A DNA stretch of 64,000 nucleotides, taken from the NCBI RefSeq assembly GCF_000002875.2, contig NC_009410.2, positions 496,001 through 560,000 on the forward strand, read 5' to 3'. Below, in pieces: positions 20,044-29,666 of this stretch. Both the position numbers and the translations under genes were made by a program. Source of the DNA: Leishmania infantum JPCM5. Its lineage: Eukaryota; Euglenozoa; Kinetoplastea; Trypanosomatida; Trypanosomatidae. The notes under the pieces are model-generated. The model saw only the letters and a program-made list of their open reading frames with translations. It was not told where the DNA came from and did not search any database. The first letter of the stretch is position 1; each line of letters opens with the position of its first letter.

Positions 20044-22221
20044 ATGATGAACTTGGCACCGGATACCATCACGATAGAGGCGCAGCGCAACACGGAGCTG
20101 CTGCTGCTCGAGCAGCTGCGCAGCACGAACCCTCACATCTATGCCCTGTGGCAGCGTCACCCGGACAAAGACAACGACGCTTCCTCTTCATCCGCCGCGT
20201 CGTCGTCGTCGAAGGACACTCGTGGCGCCGGCGGTAGCGATGGCAGAGGCGCCAACGCCTCCTCCGCCTCAGCAGCGTCGACATTGACGGAGCCGTTTGA
20301 CTACACGGAGCCGCGCTTCTACCGTGCCGCACACGTCCATTTTCTCATGGAAAACCTCAGCGTGACGCCACAGGGCTTCTCCAGTCTCTACCCGTCGAGA
20401 CCGTGGATCGTATACTGGGCCTTGCAAGCTGCCGACGTGCTGAGTGCCATGGAGAGCGAAGTGCTGCACCGTACCCCGCCGAGCGCCATCGTGGCGTTCC
20501 TGCACAGCTGCCTCAGCGTCGACCACACATGCCAAGCGGAGGTAAATAACCGGCTCGCGGCTGCCGCCACGTCTGCCCGTGGAGCCCAGGAAGTGAACGA
20601 CCCCCACGTCACCGGGACACTTCTGTGGAGCAGCACAACATCCGTGACACTCTCGAGAGACAGCGCTGACGCGACGAGTGCCACCCGGATGCCGCCAGTG
20701 GAGGACGCCGCAGAGGTGGCTGAACGTTCCTCACGGCCGGTGATGGGTTTTGCAGGAGGGGCTACGCACCAAGAGCCGCACATCGCCTCCTCCTACGCAG
20801 CCTGCTGCGCTCTCGCGATGCTGAGCTGGTATGACGACGGGGCACCGCTGCGGCAACTCCCGCGTGCCGCCATCAAGCGGTGGCTCCTCACACTGCGAAA
20901 CGAGGACGGTAGCTTTCGCGTGCATGGCGGAGGCGAGTCGGATATTCGCGCCTCGTACTGTGCCGCCGTCATAACAACTCTCCTCGGGCTCGATGATCCG
21001 ACAACCTTTGACGGCGAGGCCGGCCGCCGCGAGTTTGTGGACGACGTGCGCGACGTTCCGGTGCTAACGCTGCAGACGGCGCGCTTCGTCGCCGCGTGTC
21101 AGACCCACGAAGGCGGCTTCACATGCTCTCCTACCGCGTCGGAGGCGCACGGGGCATACACCCAGTGCGGGCTGGCCGCCCTACTGCTCATGAAGCAGCC
21201 GCACATGGTGCATCAGGCGTCATTGCGTCGCTGGCTGGCCGCGCGCCAACTAAACTATGAGGGCGGCTTCAACGGTCGCACAAACAAGCTGGTCGACTCT
21301 TGCTACTCGCATTGGATCGGCGCATCGCACGTGCTGCTGCGCACGGTCGAGGCATACACAAAATGCTTCACAGAAGTGCCTACCACACATTCGCGCAACG
21401 GAGACGGTGCAGGAACTAGCGAAGATGGTGATAGGGAGGATGTAGATTCCGCCTCGTCCGCTCGTTGTCTTCGGGCCCGGGAGGTGGTGCTGCTGGACCA
21501 TGCGCAGCTACTCGACGCAAAAATGATTCACGCTAGCGCCGATGACGCCTGGGACCGTGCCGAGAGTGAGCATCTTACGCGACTGGGTGTAGTGGATCAG
21601 TTTCTCGGCGCCGATGATGCGGTGCTGCGGTCGGCGGAAGGAAAAAGAGCCGCCGTCACAGCCTTGTACGAGCGCCTACTGGAGAGCCAGCTCGCTGCGG
21701 TGCGCGGCTGCGACGGCAACGGTGGCGCAGCTGCGGGAGACGTGCAGGGCAGCCTGGAGGCATGGCGAGCGCGCCAAGCGTTCCTCTACGCCGATGTCGG
21801 CGACTTCTACTTTAACCAGCGCAAATTGCAGGACTACGTCCTGCGCTGCTGCCAGGATCCCGAGATTGGCGGCTTGATGGACAAGCCTCAAACAGCGCAC
21901 GACGGGTACCACACCTGCTACTCGCTCTCGGGGCTGAGTGCAGCGCAGAACTTGCAGTACCGGACTCATGCCACCGCCGCCGATGCCGCCTACCCGTCCA
22001 CCTACCTTGAACGCGCCTTTGCCCGCTCGTACCTCCCAGGGCGCGAGAGTGGCAGCACAAGCGGCAACGAAGAAGGCAGCTGTGGCGTAGTGTTGGGCTT
22101 ACCAAACACTTCCGCGGCTGCGGAGTCGATGCTTCTTCGAACGACCAGCCCGATCTTTAACATACATCAATCGCGCGTGCTCTCTGCCCTGCGTGCATGG
22201 AGCGTGAAAACTTTCGTGTAA
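20044..22221 (+). CDS. Protein farnesyltransferase beta subunit
   Basis: This is the catalytic beta subunit of the cytosolic heterodimer that attaches farnesyl to the Cys of C-terminal CaaX boxes. It is 725 residues long against about 440 in mammals. Visible family motifs: RPWIVYW (substrate-pocket Trp), GFAGGATHQEPHIASSYAA, GESDIRASYCA (Arg that binds diphosphate), GRTNKLVDSCYSHW and DGYHTCYSLSGLSAAQ. The zinc ligands are Asp418, Cys420 and His623. The latter two are about 200 residues apart rather than about 60, because of an acidic, Ser-rich insertion at about residues 440-590; another linker lies at about 40-75. Larger FTase beta chains with insertions are known in trypanosomatids. The alternative, geranylgeranyltransferase I beta, is less likely given the GFAGG/HIASSYAA block. 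Two ATGs, 20044 and 20047, are adjacent; 20044 is the first. The alpha subunit is not in this window. Confidence 0.92.
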   Translation: MMNLAPDTITIEAQRNTELLLLEQLRSTNPHIYALWQRHPDKDNDASSSSAASSSSKDTRGAGGSDGRGANASSASAASTLTEPFDYTEPRFYRAAHVHFLMENLSVTPQGFSSLYPSRPWIVYWALQAADVLSAMESEVLHRTPPSAIVAFLHSCLSVDHTCQAEVNNRLAAAATSARGAQEVNDPHVTGTLLWSSTTSVTLSRDSADATSATRMPPVEDAAEVAERSSRPVMGFAGGATHQEPHIASSYAACCALAMLSWYDDGAPLRQLPRAAIKRWLLTLRNEDGSFRVHGGGESDIRASYCAAVITTLLGLDDPTTFDGEAGRREFVDDVRDVPVLTLQTARFVAACQTHEGGFTCSPTASEAHGAYTQCGLAALLLMKQPHMVHQASLRRWLAARQLNYEGGFNGRTNKLVDSCYSHWIGASHVLLRTVEAYTKCFTEVPTTHSRNGDGAGTSEDGDREDVDSASSARCLRAREVVLLDHAQLLDAKMIHASADDAWDRAESEHLTRLGVVDQFLGADDAVLRSAEGKRAAVTALYERLLESQLAAVRGCDGNGGAAAGDVQGSLEAWRARQAFLYADVGDFYFNQRKLQDYVLRCCQDPEIGGLMDKPQTAHDGYHTCYSLSGLSAAQNLQYRTHATAADAAYPSTYLERAFARSYLPGRESGSTSGNEEGSCGVVLGLPNTSAAAESMLLRTTSPIFNIHQSRVLSALRAWSVKTFV

Positions 22222-23040
22222 AGGGCTGGAGAGACAGCGACCGATGTTGCGTTGCGATGCATGTGGACACGTGCGCATGTCTGTACGTATGTTGGGGGGA
22301 GGGGAGGCGGGGGAAAGAGAGAAACACAGGAAAAGGAGTGAGAGTGTGCCTTGCGTGCGCGCGGATCCCTGACATTCCCGATAAACCCGAAAACAAAAGG
22401 AAAGAGCTGCACCCTCTAGCAGCTTGAAGTGCAAAGGAAGGGTGCGTAGAGGCGGGCTGGGTGTGATCAGCGTTGGTCGTCATGGACACACTGCACCTTT
22501 CCATGTCCGCTTCACCGTGATCGGTCAGCTCACCTCAGTCTCCTCCCTCCCCCTTCCCACTCCCTTCCTCTCTTTCCCTTATTTCAGGGTGTGCTTACGT
22601 GTGTAAACTTGTGCGTGTGCGTGTGTGGTGCAACCTCCCCCCACCCTCTCCAACGCAGAGCGGCACACCTGACATGTTGTCGTATGCTGACCCGCTTCAG
22701 TTTTGAATTGGCACACTTCTCCTGCCCGGCCCTCCTCACCGCTCCACCCCTGTGATGTGTTCAACACATGCGCGCTGGCAAACATAGCAGAGAAAGCCAT
22801 ACACTTAGGCAGAGGAAGATCATCAAAGACGCGGGGCTCGCGCAGCAGCAGCGGCAGTAGAGGCGCGAAGAGATCCGTGAGTACGCTGCCACCCAGACAA
22901 GACGAGGAGGGCTAAGCGGTGTTACACGTAGCACCTGCACAGCAACTTCTCTCTCGCCTACACACTTTCGCTTCCTGAGGAAGAAGCGTTTTGCACGGCG
23001 GTCGAATAGACAGTGGCGGCCGCCCCCCCTCCGGTCAGCG
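22222..23040. other. Short spacer between FTase beta and COG7-like genes
   Basis: No gene is seen. It contains a strong C/T tract at 22531-22585 and the acceptor AG for the downstream gene. Confidence 0.65.
22531..22587 (+). promoter_or_regulatory. Predicted trans-splice acceptor for COG7-like gene
   Basis: A very strong C/T tract ends in TTATTTCAG, with the AG at 22586-22587. This would leave a 5' UTR of about 450 nt before the ATG at 23041; a weaker acceptor nearer the ATG is possible. Confidence 0.45.
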
Positions 23041-26000
23041 ATGGAGACGGCACCCTTGCCCTCACTTGCAGCTACGCCTGCCAGCGCTGCAGTGCCCAGC
23101 AAGCCGCAGTTGTCGATGCCCTCCGTGGCGACTGTCGCCGACGCTTCGTCCACTGCTCTATCTAGCGACTGCATGGCCCGTCTCAACACCGTCATCGCGG
23201 ACGACATCCGCCAGCTCAGCCGCGATGACCTCGACGTGAAGCGGTGGTTGAACACGGCGCTCTCGCGCCTGTTGGAGGCTGCGAAAGAGGTGTCGCCCGC
23301 CGGCGCCACCGCTGCTGCCGCAGCATCGCCAGTACCCTCTCACGCTTCAACTGCATCCTTAGCGTCTGCGACGACGACATCTACCCGTAAGCCTCTGCAT
23401 CTGGAAGAGCAGCTGGTGCAACTCTTGCATGCCCGCGTGCAGACTCACAGTCAAGAGCTCAGCGCCGGGATTGAGGATCTCATCTCCTCCACCCTTGTGC
23501 GGCTGCCGCGAACCACGATGGAGCTGACGCGCATGGCGGCAGAGGCTGCAGAGCTGACGGAGCAGCTGCAGCGCATCGAGGGCGTCGTCCACCCCGCCGT
23601 AGTCGCTGGCTCCGAAGCCTATGTGGCGGAGCTGCAGCTGCGCAATGCCTCGGAGTCAAAGCTGCAGAGGTGCAGGCGATACCTGGAGAAGGCGGCACGC
23701 GTGAAGGAGAGCATCCGCAGCCTGCAGTACCTCGTCGAGCAACGCGAGTCGACGAATAACAAAACAGGAAGCGGCAACGGCAGCGACGCTCTCAACAGCC
23801 TAGAAAAGGGAACGGACAGCAGCGCCGGCCCGATCACCGCTGGCAACCCCGTGAATGGCTCCGCGTCGTCGGGCAAGGCGGCGGCTCGGCATCGCGACTT
23901 GGACGAGGTCGCCGGCATCATCCGCCAAGCTCGCGAAGACCTGAAGGAAATCACAGCTGTCGATGACACCTTCGGAGAGCAGTACAAGGCTCAGCTTGAG
24001 CTATTCGAGCAGTATATTGAGCACGCTCTCGAGGAGGAGTGTGTGGCGTGTCTTCTGGCTCATCAGTTGGAGCGTGCTACTCGCCTCATGACGACCCTTT
24101 ACAGCATAGGACGTGCCGATGCCGTTTTGAAGTGCTACGGGGAGCAGGCTGCGACGCAGATGGCGGCGATGCAGCAGGAGAAGCTGCGTGCGTGTGTGAG
24201 CAGTGGAGGTGCTGGCGTGCACAGGAGCAACGTGGCCGCTGCGGCGGTGGCGGAGCTGCTCCGCCGCGAGATCATCCCGGACGACAACGCCTTTGTGTCG
24301 CGTGAGCTCACGTTTCTGTCCAGCCTTGTACGGCGCACGCTGGAGGAGGCCCAGGCGACGTCTTCGTCCAAGTCAGGCGGTGCAGGGGCCAGTGGGGCTG
24401 CTCAAGAAGCAGCAACGACGACACGCAGCAAGCCCCCTGGCGCCTCTACCCCCTCTGCAGCGACGGCCTCCCCAGCGGTGCTCGCGTCAGTGCCCACGGG
24501 GGGGGCGAGTGGAGGCGGCCACATCGCTGTCGAGGACGATCCCCGCGCTGTGCAGGCTCTGGAAGTTATATCCATCATCCTCCATAAGCTCTACGAGCCG
24601 GTGCAATCGACGTTGCAGCCACTGCTGACCGAGCGGCCCGACACAACAAACGCCGATTTTGTGGCGTGCCTCTCGGCCATTCAACTGATCAAGATCTCCG
24701 CGACGTCCGTGACGACGGCGGCACCACAAGGGATGGCAGGGGAGCAGTCGTCGGCCAGCACGGGTTTTGCGACGCCGTCAGTGACGGCGAAGGACCCGTT
24801 GGAAAAACTCGCGCGCGAGGTGACGCACCGTGCCCTCGGCCTCTTCGCCGGGCTTTTCCACGAGGAGCGTGTGCTGGACCGGTACGCGGCGCGTGTCTGC
24901 GCACCGGTTGCAGCGTTCTGCGAGCAGCCGCTATCGAGGGCTCTCTCAGCTGTCGCTAGCACTGCCACCGCTGACGAGCTCGACGAGGACAGCCTGACGA
25001 GCGTGCTCACGCATGCGATCCAGGAGGTGCTCGTCTACGCGCCGGAGAAGATTACGACGCGATGTACGACGGCCTGGCACGCGTCGCTTTCGAAGATGCT
25101 CGCGCAGCTGCAGCCGACGCCCAGCACGTCGCAGCACACGCTGCTGCAGTATTTGTACATCTACAAGCGCCGCGTGCGTCCGCTCGTGATGAGGGCGCAG
25201 CAGAGCGTGGAGGACTGGCTATCGACGGGCACGGTACACGAGCGCTACCCGACGAGCGCTGCAGTGCTCTGCTCTGATCTGCAGACGCGTGTGTGGGCCC
25301 CGCTGAAGGATGAGGTGGAGGAGGCTCAGGAGTTCATCCAGAAGAGCATCCTGAACAACATCACGCGACCGATCCTCGCCACGGTCGCAGCTTACACGTC
25401 TCTGCCGTACTGGGGCAACGCGTTAGCCTCAGCCGACGGCTCCTCTAGCTCCACTCCTGTCGCGGTAGGCGCATCGAAACCCTTGGGTACCTACACTCAA
25501 GGGCAAGCCGCCCCAAGCAGCGCGGTGCGCAACATGGGAGAGATGCTCATGGAGCTGCCTCTGACGCTGGAGACTCTCGGCTCCGGTGCTGTGGCAGAGT
25601 GCCGCCGCAACGCTCAAGGGACTGGCAGCGCTGGAAATGGTGCCAGCGACGCAGATGCCGAAGATGGAGTACGTGCGTTGATCGAGGAACAGGCGGAGGA
25701 GTGGCTCAGGGCCGTGGTGAGCGATGTGGTGAGCACCTTTGTGAAGGAAAAGGTGTTGCAGCTGCAGATAGGGCCGTTTGGGTCCGTGCCGCCGTCGCAG
25801 CAACAACAGCGGGAGCACCAAACACAGCGAGCGACGTCAAGCGCGAGTGAGGCGATGCAGTGCCGCTACGCCGCCGCGCTGGAACAACTGACGACCGATC
25901 TTGACTACGTACGCAACATTCTCTCCGCTGTCAACGAGGAGTCTCTCGAGACTGTTGAGCGGGTGCTGCGGGCCGTGCAAGCGCTGCCACCTGCTTCCGT

Positions 26001-26100
26001 GTGTGCGGTCTTCGTGGTGGGCAACGCCATTAACATGACAACACTGGATGGCGGCGCAGCTGACAATGCCGTGGAGCAGCATCAGCAACCGCAGCAGTAG
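23041..26100 (+). CDS. COG7-like subunit of the conserved oligomeric Golgi complex
   Basis: The product has 1019 residues against about 770 for human COG7. COG is the eight-subunit tether for retrograde vesicles at the Golgi; COG7 belongs to lobe B. The support is the N-terminal block LDVKRWLNTALSRLLEAA at about residues 64-81, matching the family's FDVKEWINAAF-type opening. After it comes a long Leu/Glu/Arg heptad-rich helical region at about 118-235 (EEQLVQLLHARVQTHSQELS). Later helical blocks include FLSSLVRRTLEEAQ, VISIILHKLYEPVQSTLQPL and LLQYLYIYKRRVRPLV. Ser/Ala/Gly/Thr-rich inserts near 240-290, 440-495 and 815-850 explain the extra length. No membrane segment or signal is seen. The helical-rod assignment is secure; the choice of COG7 over another COG subunit is likely but rests on the N-terminal motif. 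Confidence 0.72.
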   Translation: METAPLPSLAATPASAAVPSKPQLSMPSVATVADASSTALSSDCMARLNTVIADDIRQLSRDDLDVKRWLNTALSRLLEAAKEVSPAGATAAAAASPVPSHASTASLASATTTSTRKPLHLEEQLVQLLHARVQTHSQELSAGIEDLISSTLVRLPRTTMELTRMAAEAAELTEQLQRIEGVVHPAVVAGSEAYVAELQLRNASESKLQRCRRYLEKAARVKESIRSLQYLVEQRESTNNKTGSGNGSDALNSLEKGTDSSAGPITAGNPVNGSASSGKAAARHRDLDEVAGIIRQAREDLKEITAVDDTFGEQYKAQLELFEQYIEHALEEECVACLLAHQLERATRLMTTLYSIGRADAVLKCYGEQAATQMAAMQQEKLRACVSSGGAGVHRSNVAAAAVAELLRREIIPDDNAFVSRELTFLSSLVRRTLEEAQATSSSKSGGAGASGAAQEAATTTRSKPPGASTPSAATASPAVLASVPTGGASGGGHIAVEDDPRAVQALEVISIILHKLYEPVQSTLQPLLTERPDTTNADFVACLSAIQLIKISATSVTTAAPQGMAGEQSSASTGFATPSVTAKDPLEKLAREVTHRALGLFAGLFHEERVLDRYAARVCAPVAAFCEQPLSRALSAVASTATADELDEDSLTSVLTHAIQEVLVYAPEKITTRCTTAWHASLSKMLAQLQPTPSTSQHTLLQYLYIYKRRVRPLVMRAQQSVEDWLSTGTVHERYPTSAAVLCSDLQTRVWAPLKDEVEEAQEFIQKSILNNITRPILATVAAYTSLPYWGNALASADGSSSSTPVAVGASKPLGTYTQGQAAPSSAVRNMGEMLMELPLTLETLGSGAVAECRRNAQGTGSAGNGASDADAEDGVRALIEEQAEEWLRAVVSDVVSTFVKEKVLQLQIGPFGSVPPSQQQQREHQTQRATSSASEAMQCRYAAALEQLTTDLDYVRNILSAVNEESLETVERVLRAVQALPPASVCAVFVVGNAINMTTLDGGAADNAVEQHQQPQQ

Positions 26101-26830
26101 AAATCGGGACAGCATCTCGTCAACAGAGAGGCACTGACGTGTGTGGAAGGGGGGAGAGAGATGCGGCTACAGGTATGTTTATGTATGTGTGTTTGGTTGT
26201 GGTTCTATGCAGAACACGCGGCACACCCAGGCACGTTCGCTGGCTGGTCGTCTTTGTCGGGAGACAGTGCGTGAGAAAGAGTGAGAGCGGGGGTGGGGGG
26301 AGGAGGGGCTCTTTACATGCTCATCGTTATTGAGTCGCTGTTGTTGCGTGTGTGTACGTGGCACCTGCACTCGTTTCCCTCGCCGACTGTTGCTGCTGGT
26401 GTTTGTTCTCTCGTTGCGTGTGTTGAGTGTGTCGCAGGAGAGGAGGGAACGGGCAACGGCGTACCTTCATGCTAGCTTTCCACGCACACAAGGCACCGTC
26501 TACTGTTGATTGCGACCCTATCCCGCATGACCGCGTGGGCGGAAAGTCCTCGAATGGTTGCCGGAGGGAAGCGCTCCAGGTGACGGCAGCACAGACAAAC
26601 ATTTCGATGAAGTCGTGCGTGACCGCTGGTGGCTGGCGCGCACCACCGGAAGAATTCAATCGACAGAGAGCCACATCGTTGTTTTTCTTGAGGGGTCGTT
26701 CAAAGAAGTGGTTGCCTTTCCTCCCATGATGTGATGTTGTCATGTGTGTATGCCGGCGTACAGGCCGCGCGGATGGTTTTCACACCCCTCTCTCGCGTTC
26801 AAGTGATTCGGGGTGCTGTCTTTCTCGTTT

Positions 26831-27356
26831 CGTTTTTGTTTCCGTGTCCATTCCTGCGCCACACAACATGCGCTAAGCTCCACTCTACCGGGCCTGCCAC
26901 AGGCACCCAGCGCGCGGTGCAACGCAGCCGCAGACACGCATCACAGCAGTGCGCCGACCCAGTCATCTGTGCACGGCCCCTGACCCAAACTCTACCCACC
27001 CACCCGCCTCGCAGGGTGGCACTCAGCCTCCCCAGCAGCAGGCAGTGCGAGGGCCGAGCGAGACGCGTTGGTATCACGCTGACGCCTTGCCCATCGCATG
27101 GATGGCGCAAGCACGCTCACGGTCGCGGGTCGCACCGGCGCCACGCCGTCCAGGGATTGGCCGCCGGCATCCGTGCCACTGCATCGCACTGACCTCCCCA
27201 CGTCCTAGGCACCCTGGCCCTGTCACCACCAGGGGTGGTTCGGCAGTGGCTGGGATAGGGAGGGAGGGGGGAGGAGGCTGCTCGGCTTCCCCGCCCACAG
27301 TGGGAGCACTGAACCCTGCGATATCACGCAGTGAGAGAGGTGTGTCCGCCCTCCCG
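26831..27356 (-). mobile_element. SIDER-like short retroposon, copy B (inverted)
   Basis: Read on the minus strand, this element begins CGGGAGGGCGGACACACC like copy A, carries the same 415-bp core (one substitution and one missing C relative to A), and ends GGACACGGAAACAAAAACG. That A-rich tail fits a retroposed 3' end. It is the only copy antisense to the gene cluster. Confidence 0.62.
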
Positions 27357-27616
27357 TTTTGAGGGATGTCTTTCGCATATGCAAGCTCCCATCTCCGAGT
27401 GAGCAACTGTGAGAGAGCAGCAGTAGCAGCAGCAGGGGACTCTCTGCGGCGGCGGCGGCTTTTGTTTTGCTTTTCGTGGTGCACTCCCACAATGCACAGA
27501 CACACGCATGCCCTTATTCTTACCCGCATCCTTTTATCTGGGAGCTCTCTGCGTACTTCACTTCTCGGCGTTTTATGCGCCTTCGCGAGTGGGATAGCTG
27601 CTGTATAGCAGACCTC

Positions 27617-27648
27617 TAGCTCGTCTCTCCCCCTATCTCGCCCCGCAG
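27617..27648 (+). promoter_or_regulatory. Predicted trans-splice acceptor for PhoD-like gene
   Basis: The tract CTCGTCTCTCCCCCTATCTC is followed by CGCCCCGCAG with the AG at 27647-27648. This gives a 5' UTR of about 50 nt. Confidence 0.55.
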
Positions 27649-27698
27649 GCCGTCGTATCGGCGCTGCCAGTGAACAGGATCTCTGCCTTTGATCACTC

Positions 27699-29666
27699 AT
27701 GAAGCTCTCTGTAGCGTCACGAACGGCGGTGCTTCCATGCAGCGCGCCGCAGCAGCAGCTGCTGCTGCCGCCCAAGCTGCTTGCGTCTCTTGCATCGGTC
27801 CTTTTCGTGTTTGGCGCGCTGTGTCTCGTGGCGGCATCCCCCTTCGCAGCAGCGGCAACTGGGGCTTCGCAGATGTCGAAGGCGAGAAGGCAGGCAACGG
27901 AGCTTCTCACGCACGTGACCTTCGCCAGCTGCAATCGCCAGAGCCGTGACCAGTCCTTCTGGATGACGAGCATCGCCTCCGCGATCGCCGCGCAATGCGA
28001 GAGAGCCGGCGGCAATAGCAGCAAGCCCCACACAGACCTCCTCCTATGGCTCGGCAACGCTGTCTACGCAGACGTCGATGAGGCCGGCGTGGCCCGGAGC
28101 CTCGCGCGCCCTTCAGATGGCGTCGAGCAGGAGTACAAGCTCCTCACCGAAAGCACGTACTACCGCGAGTTTGTCGAGGCAGTCGTTGGCAGGGACGGGC
28201 TTGTGAGCGGCATCTGGGACGACCGCGACCTCGGCCGGCGCGGCGCGGACGGCAGTTACGCTCAGTCAGAGGCAATTCGCCGGTTGTACCTAGCATACAT
28301 TTGGAAGGGCCACCCGCTCGCCGTAAAGGACGCCACTGGTGATGGCACTCCCGGGGCGCTGTACTCCTTCAACGGCATTCCTGCCCCCACCGGCGCGCCG
28401 CTCGCGGCACACTTCGTGCACAGCGTCTGCACAGTAACTCTCGATGTGCGGACGCAGCGGACGGCGCCGCCAAACCTGGTAGACGCACTGCTGCGTAGCA
28501 GCGAGGAGACTGACCTGCGCCTCCGCGGTAGTAAGGGCGCTGCATCGGACGCTAGGCTAGCTGAGATCCGCGACGTGCGTGCACGGGTGATGGAGGCCGA
28601 CCTACTTGGGCGACGGCAGTGGGCATGGCTGGAGCGCACACTCGCCACGTACCTGGCGCCGACTGCGCGCAGCCCCGGCGATGCGGCGGGTCGTGCGCAC
28701 TGCGCGGTCACTCTCATCGCATCACCGTGGCAGATTCTGCTGAACGACAACAAGCCCTTCGAGGGCTGGGACCTCTACCCCGCCTCCCGCAGTCGTCTGC
28801 TCCTCCTGCTAAAGAAGTACAAAGTCGAGCGCTTTGTTTTCCTGTCTGGGCACGCAGAACTGGGCGAGCTCGGCGTGATGCGGCGGGCATCAAAGGAGGA
28901 CATTCGCGTCGAAGGTCCGACGGCGACCCTCACCGACAGCCTCCCGAGAGAGTCGCCGACCCTGCCGGCGTCGAAGCTGCTGCCGCCACGGCGGTCGAGC
29001 CTCGTGGAGGTGACGAGCAGCGGCCTGACGCACACAGTGCGCGAGGCACCCTTGGTCGGGTGGCTGGCGCATTGGTTCACAACCTCGCGGATGGAAGAGG
29101 ACGCAAAGAGCAACGGCTTGTCTCAGCGGCACCTCTTTCTGACACGCAATACGACGATGGAGCGTCAGTTCGGAACGGTGCAGGTGATTGGGGACCGAGT
29201 GGCGGCGGCGCGGCACGCTGATGTAGTAGCAGCCTCACGCGAGGAGGTGCTTGCGCGGACAAGAGTGCTCATCACACTCCACAGTGTGCAGCGAGCTGGC
29301 GCACCCCTCGTTGCGCTGGAGCGCACATTGGAGAGTTTGCCATCCTACGCGGTGGAGCCGCTGGAAGAGGAAGAGAAGGAGTACGATGCGGTGAAGGCGA
29401 TCGACCTCTACGATGCCGCTCATCTACCCCAATTCAACGTGTACAACGACCCTGGCTACTATCCGTGGCTGAAGCGGCGTATGGCAGCTTGGCAGTGCGC
29501 TGAGGTCCCCTGTGTCAGTGGTCAGCACTTTATGCTGCTGAAGGTAATAGCAAACCTGGCGCTCGCCTTTGCGGTAGTGCTGGTGTTCCTTGCTGCAGTC
29601 TACTACTACCACCTGAAGCACCGCGACATGCACGAGGAGGACGGGGTGAAGTTGAAGCAGGACTGA
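27699..29666 (+). CDS. Membrane-anchored PhoD-family phosphatase-like protein with altered metal motifs
   Basis: The product has 655 residues. Residues about 24-52 form a hydrophobic signal segment, and residues about 608-632 (VIANLALAFAVVLVFLAAVYYY) form a C-terminal membrane span with a short charged tail, so the body should lie in the lumen or outside. The order of motifs matches PhoD-like phosphatases: FASCN (75-79), then WLGNAVYAD (117-125), WDDRDLG (173-179), the VTLIASPWQ block and FLSGHAELGE (near 381-390). Family members normally have GD.xYxD, WDDHDxGxND and SGDxHxxE. Here Asp becomes Asn120, His becomes Arg176, the ND pair is absent, and Asp/His of the last motif become His385 and Glu387. 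Phosphatase activity is therefore doubtful. The start is the first ATG after the acceptor and keeps the signal segment. Confidence 0.75.
   Translation: MKLSVASRTAVLPCSAPQQQLLLPPKLLASLASVLFVFGALCLVAASPFAAAATGASQMSKARRQATELLTHVTFASCNRQSRDQSFWMTSIASAIAAQCERAGGNSSKPHTDLLLWLGNAVYADVDEAGVARSLARPSDGVEQEYKLLTESTYYREFVEAVVGRDGLVSGIWDDRDLGRRGADGSYAQSEAIRRLYLAYIWKGHPLAVKDATGDGTPGALYSFNGIPAPTGAPLAAHFVHSVCTVTLDVRTQRTAPPNLVDALLRSSEETDLRLRGSKGAASDARLAEIRDVRARVMEADLLGRRQWAWLERTLATYLAPTARSPGDAAGRAHCAVTLIASPWQILLNDNKPFEGWDLYPASRSRLLLLLKKYKVERFVFLSGHAELGELGVMRRASKEDIRVEGPTATLTDSLPRESPTLPASKLLPPRRSSLVEVTSSGLTHTVREAPLVGWLAHWFTTSRMEEDAKSNGLSQRHLFLTRNTTMERQFGTVQVIGDRVAAARHADVVAASREEVLARTRVLITLHSVQRAGAPLVALERTLESLPSYAVEPLEEEEKEYDAVKAIDLYDAAHLPQFNVYNDPGYYPWLKRRMAAWQCAEVPCVSGQHFMLLKVIANLALAFAVVLVFLAAVYYYHLKHRDMHEEDGVKLKQD

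Larger units (their letters stand above)
26101..27698. other. 1.6-kb spacer with inverted retroposon copy
   Basis: No gene is supported. Retroposon copy B occupies 26831-27356 on the minus strand. A C/T tract and AG precede the PhoD-like gene. Confidence 0.65.

Noticed and set aside
27074..28057. 327-residue minus-strand frame across retroposon B and the PhoD-like gene start
   Set aside because: It joins retroposon sequence to the antisense of a real gene, so it is a chance fusion.
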